The translations under genes were made by a program, and so were the position numbers. DNA of 12,645 nt. Origin: Clostridiales bacterium (GTDB lineage: Bacteria > Bacillota > Clostridia > Oscillospirales > Butyricicoccaceae). Below the pieces are notes generated by a model. That model was not told where the DNA came from and did not search any database. It saw nothing but the letters and a program-made list of their open reading frames with translations. Below are positions 1 through 6,859 of this stretch, piece after piece (the first letter of the stretch is position 1; each line of letters begins with the position of its first letter). The stretch is taken from positions 48,289 through 60,933 of the forward strand of contig DYCA01000011.1 in the NCBI GenBank assembly GCA_019418305.1. Direction: 5' to 3'.

Positions 1-411
1 GCGTTCCCGACGCGGACGCTCCCGACGCGGCGGGCGCTCCACTTCCAGCTTTTCCGGTACAAAATCCGCAGGCGCAGCCTTGACCAGACGCGGCGTATCA
101 TCCGCATCCGTAATGGACAGCTTTTGCGGCTTTTCAGCGGGTTTCTCTTCTTTCGCCGGTTTTTCGGCATGGTGCGGCTTTGCAGGTTTTTCCACAGGGG
201 TGTGGACAGGCTCCGCCTTTTTCACCGGCTCATCCGGCACTTCATAGGTAACGCGCACGCGCGCAGGCGTTGCGCCGATGCCGAGAAAACCTTTTTTGCC
301 GTTATCCAGAACCTCTACCGATACATCATCTCGGTCCATGCCGAGCTGCTTGAGCGCTGCTTCAATCGCAGCGTCACGGGTTTCACCCGTGGTTTCGATA
401 AATTTCTCCAT
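1..411 (-). CDS. jag: Jag/KhpB RNA-binding protein, N-terminal part (cut at window edge)
   Basis: The reverse-strand frame starts at the ATG at 411-409 and runs open to base 1, giving 137 codons with no stop, so the gene continues beyond the window. Residues 1 to about 57 (MEKFIETTGETRDAAIEAAL, then a KKGFLGIG motif near residues 39-46) match the Jag_N domain of SpoIIIJ-associated Jag, also called KhpB. Residues about 60-137 form a low-complexity linker rich in Lys, Glu, Pro and Ala that turns Arg-rich at the window edge. The KH and R3H RNA-binding domains expected downstream are outside the window. In the family, Jag/KhpB binds RNA and is linked to cell division or elongation control, and to sporulation in Bacillus. 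The start lies 3 bp after the yidC stop with a GGGGG-type ribosome site inside the end of yidC, so it is likely co-transcribed and coupled with yidC. The ORF is real but incomplete. Confidence 0.93.
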   Translation of the reverse strand, partial: MEKFIETTGETRDAAIEAALKQLGMDRDDVSVEVLDNGKKGFLGIGATPARVRVTYEVPDEPVKKAEPVHTPVEKPAKPHHAEKPAKEEKPAEKPQKLSITDADDTPRLVKAAPADFVPEKLEVERPPRRERPRRER

Positions 412-414
412 AGC

Positions 415-1389
415 TTACTTGTCCCCCTTCTTTTTCTTCGCATTCTGGGACTGTTCCAGCTGCGCGGCTTTATGCGCCGCACGCTTGGCTTCCTTTTCCG
501 CCTCGACGCGCGCAAACTCCTCCGCGTCTTTCTTTTCCTTCTTGCCGCGCAGATAGGTTGTCAGCACAATTTCCTGCACGCAGGCGAAAATATTGTTGAA
601 AATCCAGTAAATACCGATCGTACCCGGCAGAATAAAGCCGAAATACAGCGACATGAGCGGCATAATCACATTCATCATCTTCATCTGGCTGGCCGCGGCA
701 CTGTTCTGCGTGCCCTGCATTCTCTGCATGACAAAGCTGGACAGAAATGCGGTCGCGCCCGACAGAATCGGGATGATCCACAAAATGCTCGGATGAGAAA
801 TGGACGGCGTCTGCGCCAGATTCAAACCGAGGAAGTTAAAATCAATGTTGAGCAGTTCGCCCGCGCCATTGGTAATGTTGGTCACGGCTTCCGGCCACAC
901 GCCGCCATTGTCCGTGAACATCTGGCCGAGCTTTTCCGCAATCGTAATCTGGCCGTAAAATCCCGCCTTTGCGGTATCAACATTTACCAGCACCGCCAGC
1001 TTGTCGATCACCGTCTGGTCAAAGCCCATCATGAACTTGAGCGGCTGCTGCACGGCATAGTACAGGCCCATCATAATCGGCAGCGGGATAAACTGCGGCA
1101 GACAGCCCGACATCGGATTGACGCCGTGCTTATCATACAGCTTCTGCATTTCCTCGTTGAGCTTGACGCGATTGTTCGCGTACTTTTTCTGCAGCTGCTG
1201 CATCTCCGCATTGAGAGCATTCATAGCAAGCATGCTCTTTTTGCCCTTAATCGCCAGCGGAATACAAATCAGCTTGACCAGCAGCGCGAACAGAATAACC
1301 GCAAGACCGTAGGACCCTACCGTCTTAAAGATTCCCAGCAGGATCAGACCGAGCGGTCTGACGATGACAAGTCCGAAAATTTCTCCCAT
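415..1389 (-). CDS. yidC: YidC/Oxa1/SpoIIIJ membrane protein insertase
   Basis: A 324-residue insertase that places proteins in the cytoplasmic membrane, alone or with SecYEG. Residues about 5-24 form an amphipathic or membrane helix. The first core TM is about 27-48, with Lys39 where the groove arginine usually lies. A charged helical hairpin spans about 50-92. TM2 is about 96-117 (CLPQFIPLPIMMGLYYAV, a family signature). Two more hydrophobic stretches lie near 203-225 (SILWIIPILSG) and about 237-275 (MPLMSLYFGF, GIYWIFNN). The Lys/Glu/Ala-rich C-terminal tail fits a ribosome-contacting tail. About 85 residues lie between TM2 and the next TM, longer than in Bacillus SpoIIIJ as I recall it. 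No lipobox cysteine is visible near the N-terminus, unlike Bacillus paralogues. The start has a GGAGG site 6-7 bp upstream. It lies between yidD and jag, the usual order. Confidence 0.96.
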   Translation of the reverse strand: MGEIFGLVIVRPLGLILLGIFKTVGSYGLAVILFALLVKLICIPLAIKGKKSMLAMNALNAEMQQLQKKYANNRVKLNEEMQKLYDKHGVNPMSGCLPQFIPLPIMMGLYYAVQQPLKFMMGFDQTVIDKLAVLVNVDTAKAGFYGQITIAEKLGQMFTDNGGVWPEAVTNITNGAGELLNIDFNFLGLNLAQTPSISHPSILWIIPILSGATAFLSSFVMQRMQGTQNSAAASQMKMMNVIMPLMSLYFGFILPGTIGIYWIFNNIFACVQEIVLTTYLRGKKEKKDAEEFARVEAEKEAKRAAHKAAQLEQSQNAKKKKGDK

Positions 1390-1464
1390 ATAAACCTCCG
1401 TAGGGTTGTTTGTTCATTCGTGAAACGAAATTTGTCCGATACCGTTCCTTCTTTCCTCCACCTG

Positions 1465-1677
1465 TTACGGCACGGGATCATACGGCCCGCGTTTGGAGAA
1501 GGGATGGCACCGGCAGATGCGTTTGAACGCCAGCCAGCCGCCTTTGAGCGCGCCGTATTTCTCAATAGCCTCTATCGCATACTGCGAACAGGTTGGGATA
1601 TAACGGCAGCAGGGCGGTCTGGCCGGTGAAATGTGCCGACGGTAAAACCGGATTGCCGCCAGCAGAAAACGCTTCAT
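1465..1677 (-). CDS. yidD: YidD membrane protein insertion efficiency factor
   Basis: A 70-residue basic protein of the UPF0161/YidD family, which helps YidC-dependent insertion at the inner face of the membrane. The N-terminal 15 residues form an amphipathic basic helix ([18 protein letters not shown]). The family signature with paired cysteines follows ([20 protein letters not shown], residues about 21-40), and the C-terminus [14 protein letters not shown] is typical. Its length is usual for the family. The ATG overlaps the rnpA stop by 4 bp (ATGA), and no good Shine-Dalgarno is seen, which points to translational coupling with rnpA. A 75-bp gap separates it from yidC. The catalytic or binding mechanism of the family is not well defined. 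Confidence 0.96.
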   Translation of the reverse strand: MKRFLLAAIRFYRRHISPARPPCCRYIPTCSQYAIEAIEKYGALKGGWLAFKRICRCHPFSKRGPYDPVP

Positions 1678-2018
1678 GACCGAGCTGCCGCGACTTTATT
1701 CTCCTGCAAAGCACGCAGCAGCGATTTTTCAATTTCCAAATAGGTTGCGCCCACCGCGCGGCTGCGCGCGACAAGCACCAAATCCACGCCCACCGCAAAT
1801 TCGTCCTCATGCAGACGATACGCCTCGCGGAACAGGCGTTTGACGCGGTTTCTCTGCACCGCGCCGGCCAGCTTGGCGCTGACCGTCAGCCCCAGTCGGT
1901 TATATCCCAGTCGGTTTTTCCGGCAGTACAAAACCAAATGCCTGCCCGCCGAAGAAACGCCCCGATGATACAGCCGTCGGAACTCATGGTTTTCCTTCAA
2001 GGATATCGTGTTTTTCAT
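1674..2018 (-). CDS. rnpA: Ribonuclease P protein component
   Basis: A 114-residue basic protein that pairs with the RNase P RNA (rnpB, not in this window) to remove 5' leaders from precursor tRNAs. The N-terminus [20 protein letters not shown] is typical of the family. The RNR motif lies at residues about 54-68 ([15 protein letters not shown]) and contacts the RNA. The conserved hydrophobic strand LVLYCRKN and the [13 protein letters not shown] segment precede it. The start is chosen at 2018, with a GAGGAG ribosome site about 7 bp upstream. It overlaps yidD by 4 bp. About 285 bp separate it from rpmH, and a terminator-like hairpin lies in that gap, so rnpA may rely on readthrough or on its own promoter. 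I found no convincing promoter. Confidence 0.97.
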   Translation of the reverse strand: MKNTISLKENHEFRRLYHRGVSSAGRHLVLYCRKNRLGYNRLGLTVSAKLAGAVQRNRVKRLFREAYRLHEDEFAVGVDLVLVARSRAVGATYLEIEKSLLRALQENKVAAARS

Positions 2019-2227
2019 CTTTTTCTCCTCGTTTTTCCGATGCCCGGGAAAAAACGGAAGGTAACGCCCGTTTAGAGCGTTATCTCAATTTCTTTGCAGC
2101 TAAGTATGTTTGCAAAGCTGGCCGTATCGCTTGTGTTCCGGCGGATACGACCCAAAACCTTTTAGCCGGTTTCCCCTGTCAAACAGAAAAAAAGCTTTTA
2201 GCCTGTCCCTTTTTGACATAAAGAAAA
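2019..2227 (-). other. rnpA upstream region with small hairpins
   Basis: This non-coding stretch is the presumed leader of rnpA on the minus strand. Two inverted repeats are visible. One pairs CGTATC..GC near 2123-2130 with GCGGATACG near 2141-2149, with one bulged base and a loop of about 10. The other pairs TAACGC near 2062-2067 with GCGTTA near 2077-2082. Neither is followed by a U-tract, so they do not look like terminators. A TTGACA on the minus strand at 2182-2177 has no -10 at a proper distance. I see no coding sequence. Confidence 0.35.
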
Positions 2228-2258
2228 AGCGAACCGCAGGATAAAGCGGCTCGCTTCG
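2219..2258 (-). terminator. Intrinsic terminator downstream of rpmH
   Basis: A stem pairs AGCGAACCGC (2228-2237) with GCGGCTCGCT (2246-2255) across an 8-base loop. In the minus-strand RNA the one odd pair becomes a G-U wobble, while in the plus-strand RNA it is an A-C mismatch. The minus-strand transcript continues into TTTTTCTTT. Both points say the terminator serves leftward transcription from rpmH, 46 bp past its stop codon. It would separate rpmH from rnpA, or attenuate transcription into it. Confidence 0.8.
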
Positions 2259-2303
2259 TTTTTCCTCCGCGCCGCCGGCGCGTATTGAAAAATCGGGTTT
2301 CGC

Positions 2304-2438
2304 TTAGTGCGTCAGGCGTGCGCGGCCCTTGGCACGGCGACGGGCCAGTACCTTGCGGCCGTTCGACGTACGCATACGCTTACGGAAACCATGCTCCTTG
2401 GAGCGCTGACGCTTCTTGGGCTGATACGTTCTCTTCAT
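2304..2438 (-). CDS. rpmH: 50S ribosomal protein L34 (bL34)
   Basis: A 44-residue, very basic ribosomal protein of the large subunit. The sequence begins [20 protein letters not shown] and continues with the conserved [18 protein letters not shown] block, which matches bL34 over its full normal length. An upstream in-frame methionine at 2576 would add 46 residues with no similarity to L34, so the start at 2438 is chosen. It is preceded by GGAGGTG about 10 bp upstream. A consensus promoter lies about 110 bp upstream on the same strand, and an intrinsic terminator follows 46 bp downstream, so rpmH can be a single-gene transcript. It diverges from dnaA, as in nearly all Firmicutes. Confidence 0.98.
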   Translation of the reverse strand: MKRTYQPKKRQRSKEHGFRKRMRTSNGRKVLARRRAKGRARLTH

Positions 2439-2547
2439 TTCTTCGTGCACCTCCCTGTTTTTGGATTTACGGATGGGCACCGGCATAGGTCCGGCGCGAG
2501 ACGCGGGCATATGCCGCTGCCTGTCCGCAGAATATGAGACAATAATT

Positions 2548-2576
2548 ATTATCCTATAGAAACCCCAAAATGTCAA
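2548..2576 (-). promoter_or_regulatory. Sigma-A type promoter for rpmH
   Basis: On the minus strand there is a perfect -35 TTGACA (2576-2571), a 17-bp spacer and a -10 GATAAT (2553-2548, five of six matches). Transcription would start near 2541 and leave a leader of about 100 nt before the rpmH ATG. Strength and spacing fit a ribosomal protein gene. Confidence 0.85.
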
Positions 2577-2701
2577 GGTTTTTTTGCGTTTTCAACATCT
2601 TGGGGAAAAGTTTCAAAATGATACTACAAATTGGGCCGGCATTCAAAAAAACACAAAAATTTATACACAAATTTCCGCACAGCTGTGTAAAACCCTTGCT
2701 G
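2577..2701. other. AT-rich rpmH-dnaA spacer with candidate DnaA boxes (left part of oriC)
   Basis: The gap between rpmH and dnaA (2439-2768, about 330 bp) has no gene. Apart from the two divergent promoters it is AT-rich, with runs of T and A. TTATACACA at 2661-2669 matches the DnaA box consensus TTATCCACA at eight of nine positions. TGTGTAAAA at 2684-2692 is a weaker reverse-strand match (seven of nine). A perfect 10-bp palindrome CACAGCTGTG lies at 2678-2687. The boxes sit just upstream of the dnaA -35, where DnaA could repress its own gene and where many Firmicutes carry the upstream half of a bipartite origin. Confidence 0.55.
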
Positions 2702-2730
2702 TTGAAACTGCCCGAAACTTGTGATATTAT
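2702..2730 (+). promoter_or_regulatory. Sigma-A type promoter for dnaA
   Basis: A -35 TTGAAA (2702-2707) is followed after exactly 17 bp by a -10 TATTAT (2725-2730). The start would be near 2737, giving a short leader of about 32 nt before the dnaA ATG. Candidate DnaA boxes at 2661-2692 abut the -35 element, which would allow autoregulation. Confidence 0.8.
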
Positions 2731-2768
2731 ATTATTATCTATGTACTTATATCGACAGGAGGCGCCCC

Positions 2769-4049
2769 ATGGCTAATAATATATTGGAAATGGCGCTCGA
2801 ACGCCTTGAACGCGATTTCCCGCCGTCCAGCCTTTCCGCCTGGTTCGACGATGCAACGGTTGTTTCTTTTACGGACAACCGTTTGATTTTGCATTCTCCG
2901 GTCCAGTTCAAAAAGGAGTTTATCGACCAGAAATTCATCGAGCCGCTGCAAAACGCGCTGTATGAGCTGACGGGCGACCCAACAACTGTTGTGGTCGTCA
3001 CCGGCGAGTATACTGCGCCGACCACCAGCTCCTCCCCCTATGACGATTACACCTTTGAGCGGTTTATCGTCGGCTCGAGCAACAAATTTGCACATGCAGC
3101 AGCGCTCGCGGTCGCACAGCGTCCGGCGGCGGAAAATAACCCGCTGTTTATTTACGGTAACTCTGGACTGGGCAAAACCCACCTGATGTACGCAATTGCG
3201 AATGTTTTGCGCCGCACGCATCCGGAATTTCGCATTATCTATGTCAAGGGCGAGGATTTTACCAACGAGCTGATTACCGCCATTCAGGAAGGCAACGTGC
3301 AGACCTTCCGCAACAAATACCGCATGGTCGACCTGCTGCTGTTGGACGACGTACAGTTTATCGCGGGCAAGGAACGCACGCAGGAAGAGTTTTTCCATAC
3401 CTTCAACGCGCTGTATGAAGCGAAAAAACAAATTGTACTGACCTCCGACCGGCCGCCCAAGGAAATCAACACCCTGGAAGACCGCATGAAAACCCGTTTT
3501 GAATGGGGTCTGCTGGCCGATATTCAGCCGCCGGACTTTGAAACCCGTATCGCCATCATCCGTGATAAGGCGATTAAGATGGGAGTAGACCTGCCCGACG
3601 ATGTTTCCACCTACATTGCGGAGAATATTCAGGCCAACATCCGACAGCTGGAAGGCGCGGTCAAAAAAATCAAAGCCATGCATGAGCTGATGGGCGAACG
3701 CATCACGGTTGCGCTGGCGGAAAACGCAATCGACGCCCTGCGCATTGAAAATCCCGGCCTCAATCCCACCCCCGAACGCATTATGGAGGCTGTCGCCAAC
3801 TATTTCTATATTCCTGTCGAGCAGATGATCTCACAAAACCGCTCCAAAGACGTCGCCTATCCGCGTCAGATGGCGATGTATATGATTCGTCAGGAGCTGG
3901 AATACTCCTTCCCCGATATCGCCAAAATCTTTAAGCGCGACCATACGACAGTAATGCACGCCTGCAACAAAATCGAGGAAGAGCGCAAGAACTCCAGAGA
4001 GACCGAAGAGGTCATCAAAAAGCTGCACAACAACATCCGCGGGGAATAA
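2769..4049 (+). CDS. dnaA: Chromosomal replication initiator protein DnaA
   Basis: A 426-residue AAA+ ATPase that binds DnaA boxes, melts oriC and helps load the replicative helicase. Domain I is residues 1 to about 80 (MANNILEMALERLERDFPPS). Domain II is only about 12 residues (82-93, Thr/Ser/Pro-rich), near the short end for the family. Domain III begins near YTFERFIVG (94-102). It has Walker A GNSGLGKTH (130-138), Walker B LLLLDDVQ (189-196) and the arginine-bearing EDRMKTRFEWG segment. Domain IV carries the DNA-binding signature FKRDHTTVMHACNKI near the C-terminus. The start at 2769 has AGGAGG at 2757-2762, 6 bp upstream. An upstream in-frame ATG at 2721 lies inside the promoter and adds 16 unrelated residues, so it is rejected. 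The gene diverges from rpmH and reads away from the origin with dnaN. Confidence 0.99.
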   Translation: MANNILEMALERLERDFPPSSLSAWFDDATVVSFTDNRLILHSPVQFKKEFIDQKFIEPLQNALYELTGDPTTVVVVTGEYTAPTTSSSPYDDYTFERFIVGSSNKFAHAAALAVAQRPAAENNPLFIYGNSGLGKTHLMYAIANVLRRTHPEFRIIYVKGEDFTNELITAIQEGNVQTFRNKYRMVDLLLLDDVQFIAGKERTQEEFFHTFNALYEAKKQIVLTSDRPPKEINTLEDRMKTRFEWGLLADIQPPDFETRIAIIRDKAIKMGVDLPDDVSTYIAENIQANIRQLEGAVKKIKAMHELMGERITVALAENAIDALRIENPGLNPTPERIMEAVANYFYIPVEQMISQNRSKDVAYPRQMAMYMIRQELEYSFPDIAKIFKRDHTTVMHACNKIEEERKNSRETEEVIKKLHNNIRGE

Positions 4050-4053
4050 AAAT

Positions 4054-4160
4054 CTATCCACATATCCCTGTGGATTCCACAAGACTTGTCCTGTGGATAA
4101 AAAAACAGACTGTGGAAGCTGTGGAGCGCGCAGAATTCATCCACATCCTCCTGTGTACGA
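4054..4160. promoter_or_regulatory. oriC: oriC DnaA-box cluster between dnaA and dnaN
   Basis: Seven TCCACA/TGTGGA cores lie within about 92 bp. One box is a perfect consensus, TGTGGATAA on the reverse strand (4092-4100). Eight-of-nine matches are CTATCCACA (4054-4062) and TCATCCACA (4137-4145). Weaker boxes lie at 4069-4077, 4073-4081, 4111-4119 and 4120-4128. Bases 4069-4081 form an exact palindrome (TGTGGA-T-TCCACA), so two boxes overlap there. Boxes occur in both orientations. Density and location in the dnaA-dnaN gap identify this as the main origin region. The flanking genes switch strand around it, which agrees with bidirectional replication. Confidence 0.88.
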
Positions 4161-4200
4161 CATTTCCCGCACCACGTCTGGCTTTGCACCGTTTTTCCCC

Positions 4201-4250
4201 AATTTCCCCAGCCTCTACTACTACGATAAAAACCTATCCTGTTTTTTCTT
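4201..4250. promoter_or_regulatory. Putative DnaA-trio / DNA unwinding element
   Basis: Three CTA triplets in tandem (4215-4223) are followed by AT-rich DNA (CGATAAAAACCTATCC and a T-run). On the lower strand this reads 3'-GAT GAT GAT, the form of the DnaA-trio at which DnaA is loaded on single-stranded DNA in Bacillus. A C-rich patch with two poor box-like sequences (4192-4210) precedes it. The nearest good DnaA box ends about 70 bp upstream, farther than in Bacillus, so the assignment is tentative. Confidence 0.45.
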
Positions 4251-4278
4251 ACGATTTCCAAAGAAAGAGGAACGTCCG

Positions 4279-5388
4279 ATGAAATTCTCCTGTGAAAAAG
4301 AAACATTGCTCAGTCTGATCGGTACTGCCTCCCGTGCTGTGACAGGCAAAAGCGCTATGCCGCTGCTTGAAGGACTTCTGGTTACCGCAGAAACCGATTC
4401 ACTGACTTTGACCGGCTATGACCTTTCCATGGGCATTCGCACCACTGCTGAAGCCGATATTGTCGAACCCGGCAGCATTGTGCTCAACGCCAAGCTGTTT
4501 TACGACATTGTTCGCAAGCTGCCGCAGGATGTCGTCTATCTGGAAACCGACGACAAACTGCTGACCACCATCAAATGCGGCCGCGCAGTATTCAATCTGG
4601 TTGCAACCGAAGCCGACGAATATCCGGCTCTAGCGGAAGTTTCCGCCGACACCGGCTTTTCTCTGCCGCAGTCCATGCTCAAAAGCATGATTGCCCAGAC
4701 GATTTTCTCGGTATCCGACAACGAATCCAAACCTATCCACACGGGTTGTTTATTTGAACTCGAAGGAAACCGTCTGAATGTTGTTGCGGTCGACGGCTAT
4801 CGACTGTCTGTGCGCCGCGAAACCGTGGAAGGCATTTCCGGGGACATGAAATTCGTTGTGCCCGGCCCGTCGCTGCGCGAAATCGAGCGAATTTTAACCG
4901 AAGAGGACGGCAATGTTGAGATTTTCCCCGACCGAAAGAACATTTTGTTCCGCATCGGCGGCACAACGCTTATCACCCGTTTGATTGACGGCGAATTTCT
5001 CAATTACCGCGCGGCTATCCCGTCGGAATTTGAATTTGTCGTCAAGGCTGACCGGCATGAGCTGATTACCTGCATCGAGCGCGTCTCGCTGATTGTTTCC
5101 GAAAAGCTGAAAAATCCGGTCAGATTCCATTTTGACGGCTCGTATGTGCAGATGTCGTGCATCACTGCGGTCGGCAAAAGCTATGACGAATGCGCGTTTG
5201 AAGGCACGATTGACGATTTGGAAATCGGCTTTAACAATCGTTATATTCTGGACGCGCTGCGCGCTGCCGGTGATGATACCGTCAAGATTCAGCTCAAGGG
5301 CGCGCTCAATCCGATTGTCATTTCACCGCTCGAAGGCGATAAATACACCTATCTGGTGCTGCCGGTGAGGTTGAAGGCCAATGACTGA
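4279..5388 (+). CDS. dnaN: DNA polymerase III beta subunit (sliding clamp)
   Basis: A 369-residue clamp that encircles DNA and tethers the replicative polymerase and repair enzymes. It begins [20 protein letters not shown], shows the conserved [10 protein letters not shown] segment in domain 1 and the [10 protein letters not shown] motif in the middle domain, and ends with the typical clamp C-terminus [17 protein letters not shown]. Its length is that of a complete three-domain clamp. The start at 4279 has GAGGA 8 bp upstream. The open frame extends back to 4093, but that would translate the origin's DnaA boxes into non-clamp residues, so the upstream start is rejected. The 3' end overlaps yaaA by 8 bp, so the two are probably translationally coupled. 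A CTATCCACA nine-mer inside the gene (4733-4741) is likely coincidental. Confidence 0.99.
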   Translation: MKFSCEKETLLSLIGTASRAVTGKSAMPLLEGLLVTAETDSLTLTGYDLSMGIRTTAEADIVEPGSIVLNAKLFYDIVRKLPQDVVYLETDDKLLTTIKCGRAVFNLVATEADEYPALAEVSADTGFSLPQSMLKSMIAQTIFSVSDNESKPIHTGCLFELEGNRLNVVAVDGYRLSVRRETVEGISGDMKFVVPGPSLREIERILTEEDGNVEIFPDRKNILFRIGGTTLITRLIDGEFLNYRAAIPSEFEFVVKADRHELITCIERVSLIVSEKLKNPVRFHFDGSYVQMSCITAVGKSYDECAFEGTIDDLEIGFNNRYILDALRAAGDDTVKIQLKGALNPIVISPLEGDKYTYLVLPVRLKAND

Positions 5389-5587
5389 AATTAAAATAGA
5401 GACAGACTTCATTAAATTAGATGCGCTGTTAAAATTTGCTAATTTAGTGATGTCCGGCGGTGAGGCAAAAATCCGTATTGCCGAAGGTGAAGTGCTGGTA
5501 AACGGCGAAAGCTGCACGATGCGCGGCAAAAAGCTGCGCCCGGGCGACACCGTGACGCTCGACGGCGAAACCGTCAAAATTGTATGA
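5381..5587 (+). CDS. yaaA: S4-domain RNA-binding protein YaaA (RlbA-like)
   Basis: A 68-residue protein made of one S4 RNA-binding domain (about residues 12-62, with the [20 protein letters not shown] start and the VLVNGE turn near 39-44). It is the small S4 protein found between dnaN and recF in most Firmicutes, called YaaA or RlbA. The family is thought to act on RNA or ribosome assembly, but the exact role is not settled. It is unrelated to the E. coli peroxide-response gene also named yaaA. The ATG overlaps the last 8 bp of dnaN, and the stop overlaps the recF ATG by 4 bp (ATGA), so all three genes look translationally coupled. Confidence 0.95.
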   Translation: MTEIKIETDFIKLDALLKFANLVMSGGEAKIRIAEGEVLVNGESCTMRGKKLRPGDTVTLDGETVKIV

Positions 5588-6684
5588 ATATCCGTTCGCT
5601 GGAGCTGGAGCAGTTCCGCAATTACGAGCATGCACGGTTTACATTTGACCCCGCAGTCAATCTGATTTGCGGTGAAAATGGACAGGGAAAGACCAATCTG
5701 CTCGAAGCCGCCGCCGCCTGCTCCACTATGCGGTTATTCCGCACCGCGCAGAAAAAAGAGGGTCTGCGATTTAGCGAGGACCACGCGCGGATTGTAGCCG
5801 ATTTTCAGGCGCAGGGGCGTGATTTTACGCTGGAATTGCGTCTTTCGCGCATGAAATCCATGGAAATTTACAAAAACGGCGTGCGGCAGAAGCGGCAGTC
5901 GGATGCGCAGGGCATTTTAAAAACCGTTCTGTTTTGCCCGGAGGATTTGATGCTGGTACGGCAGGGCGCGGGCGCGAGACGGCGCTTTCTGGATACCGCG
6001 CTGTGCCAGCTGCGTCCATACTATGCACGCTATCTGGAGGAATATAACCGCCTGCATGAGCACAAAACGCGCATCCTGCGCGACAGCGAGGAAAAACCCT
6101 CGCTTTTATCCATGTGGGAGGATTTTTCGCTGCGCATGGCGCATATCGGCGCACAGATTATCCGCTACCGCGCGTATTACTGCAAAAAACTGCTCGAAGC
6201 GGCGGCAAATGTTTATGCCGACATTGCGCCGCAGGAGGTGCTCTCCGGCGAATATCAGACCGTTTCGTCGGTCACCGACCCCTTTGCGTCTGCAAAGCAA
6301 ATCGAACAGGAGCTAATCGACCACGTTCTGCGCCACAAACAGGCCGAAATTGCGGCGCGAAGCTGCCTGTCCGGTCCGCATAAGGATGATTTGGTGCTGC
6401 TGCTCGATGGACGCAGCGCAGCGTCCTACGGCTCGCAGGGACAGGTGCGCACCTGTACGCTGTCGCTCAAGCTTGCCGAGCGCGAGCTGTTTTTCGGAGA
6501 GGACGGCGAGTATCCGGTTTTGCTGCTCGACGACGTTCTTTCCGAGCTGGACCGCCGGCGGCAGGACTTCGTTTTAAACCGCATTTCCGCCGGTCAGGTG
6601 ATGATTACCTGCTGCGAGGACGGTATTTCGGATAAGCTGCGCGCAGGCGCGGTTTTCCAAATACAAAATGGTAAAATCATTTGA
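5584..6684 (+). CDS. recF: DNA replication and repair protein RecF
   Basis: A 366-residue SMC/ABC-type ATPase that works with RecO and RecR to load RecA at single-strand gaps. The N-terminus [20 protein letters not shown] is the family hallmark. Walker [10 protein letters not shown] is at residues 30-38. The SGPHKDDL segment lies near 262-269. The ABC-type signature SYGSQGQ is at 281-287, and Walker [12 protein letters not shown] is at 313-323. All ATPase motifs are intact and the length is normal. The start overlaps yaaA by 4 bp with no separate strong ribosome site, which supports coupling. A 175-bp gap with its own promoter and leader hairpin follows before remB, so recF probably ends the dnaA/dnaN-side transcript in part. 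Confidence 0.98.
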   Translation: MNIRSLELEQFRNYEHARFTFDPAVNLICGENGQGKTNLLEAAAACSTMRLFRTAQKKEGLRFSEDHARIVADFQAQGRDFTLELRLSRMKSMEIYKNGVRQKRQSDAQGILKTVLFCPEDLMLVRQGAGARRRFLDTALCQLRPYYARYLEEYNRLHEHKTRILRDSEEKPSLLSMWEDFSLRMAHIGAQIIRYRAYYCKKLLEAAANVYADIAPQEVLSGEYQTVSSVTDPFASAKQIEQELIDHVLRHKQAEIAARSCLSGPHKDDLVLLLDGRSAASYGSQGQVRTCTLSLKLAERELFFGEDGEYPVLLLDDVLSELDRRRQDFVLNRISAGQVMITCCEDGISDKLRAGAVFQIQNGKII

Positions 6685-6702
6685 GTTTTTCCGTCTGTTC
6701 GG

Positions 6703-6731
6703 TACACAAAACCTGAAAAAAGTGGTATAAT
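6703..6731 (+). promoter_or_regulatory. Extended -10 promoter upstream of remB
   Basis: A perfect -10 TATAAT (6726-6731) carries the TGn extension (TG at 6723-6724). A weak -35 TACACA (6703-6708, four of six) sits 17 bp upstream. Transcription would start near 6738, some 120 nt before the remB ATG, and include the hairpin at 6755-6821. It could also drive gyrB-gyrA, since no terminator separates remB from gyrB. Confidence 0.78.
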
Positions 6732-6754
6732 TAGAATAGAATACAGCCCGAGGG

Positions 6755-6830
6755 ACAGACCGGCGGACGACATTTCGCGCGGTGGCTGCATGTTTCTGCG
6801 CGCGGCCGTTCCACGGTCTGTTATTTTGTC
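6755..6830 (+). promoter_or_regulatory. Long leader hairpin before remB (possible attenuator)
   Basis: The leader can fold into one long stem. ACAGACCG (6755-6762) pairs with CGGTCTGT (6814-6821). GGACG (6765-6769) pairs with CGTTCC (6807-6812, one bulged T). CGCGCG (6776-6781) pairs with CGCGCG (6799-6804), around a 17-base loop. A U-rich tail TTATTTTG follows at once. It lies between the promoter at 6703-6731 and the remB ribosome site, so it may act as a partial terminator, an attenuator or an RNA-stability element. No known riboswitch class was recognised. Confidence 0.5.
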
Positions 6831-6859
6831 CATTTTGTGGGAAAACAGGAGGCTTTTCC

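Noticed and set aside
124..1629. Long plus-strand open frame (501 residues) across jag, yidC and yidD
   Set aside because: It is antisense to three well-recognised genes, shows no family similarity and has a His/Arg/Leu-rich shadow composition.
2177..2218. Perfect TTGACA hexamers on both strands upstream of rnpA (2213-2218 plus, 2182-2177 minus)
   Set aside because: Neither has a -10-like hexamer at 16-18 bp, so neither was called a promoter.
2439..2576. N-terminal extension of rpmH to an ATG at 2576
   Set aside because: The extra 46 residues overlap the rpmH promoter and do not resemble L34. The start at 2438 has a good ribosome site.
4093..4278. N-terminal extension of dnaN to an ATG at 4093
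   Set aside because: It would translate the DnaA boxes and the putative unwinding element, and clamp homology begins exactly at 4279.
4733..4741. CTATCCACA inside dnaN
   Set aside because: A single eight-of-nine DnaA box within coding sequence, with no second box nearby, is expected by chance.
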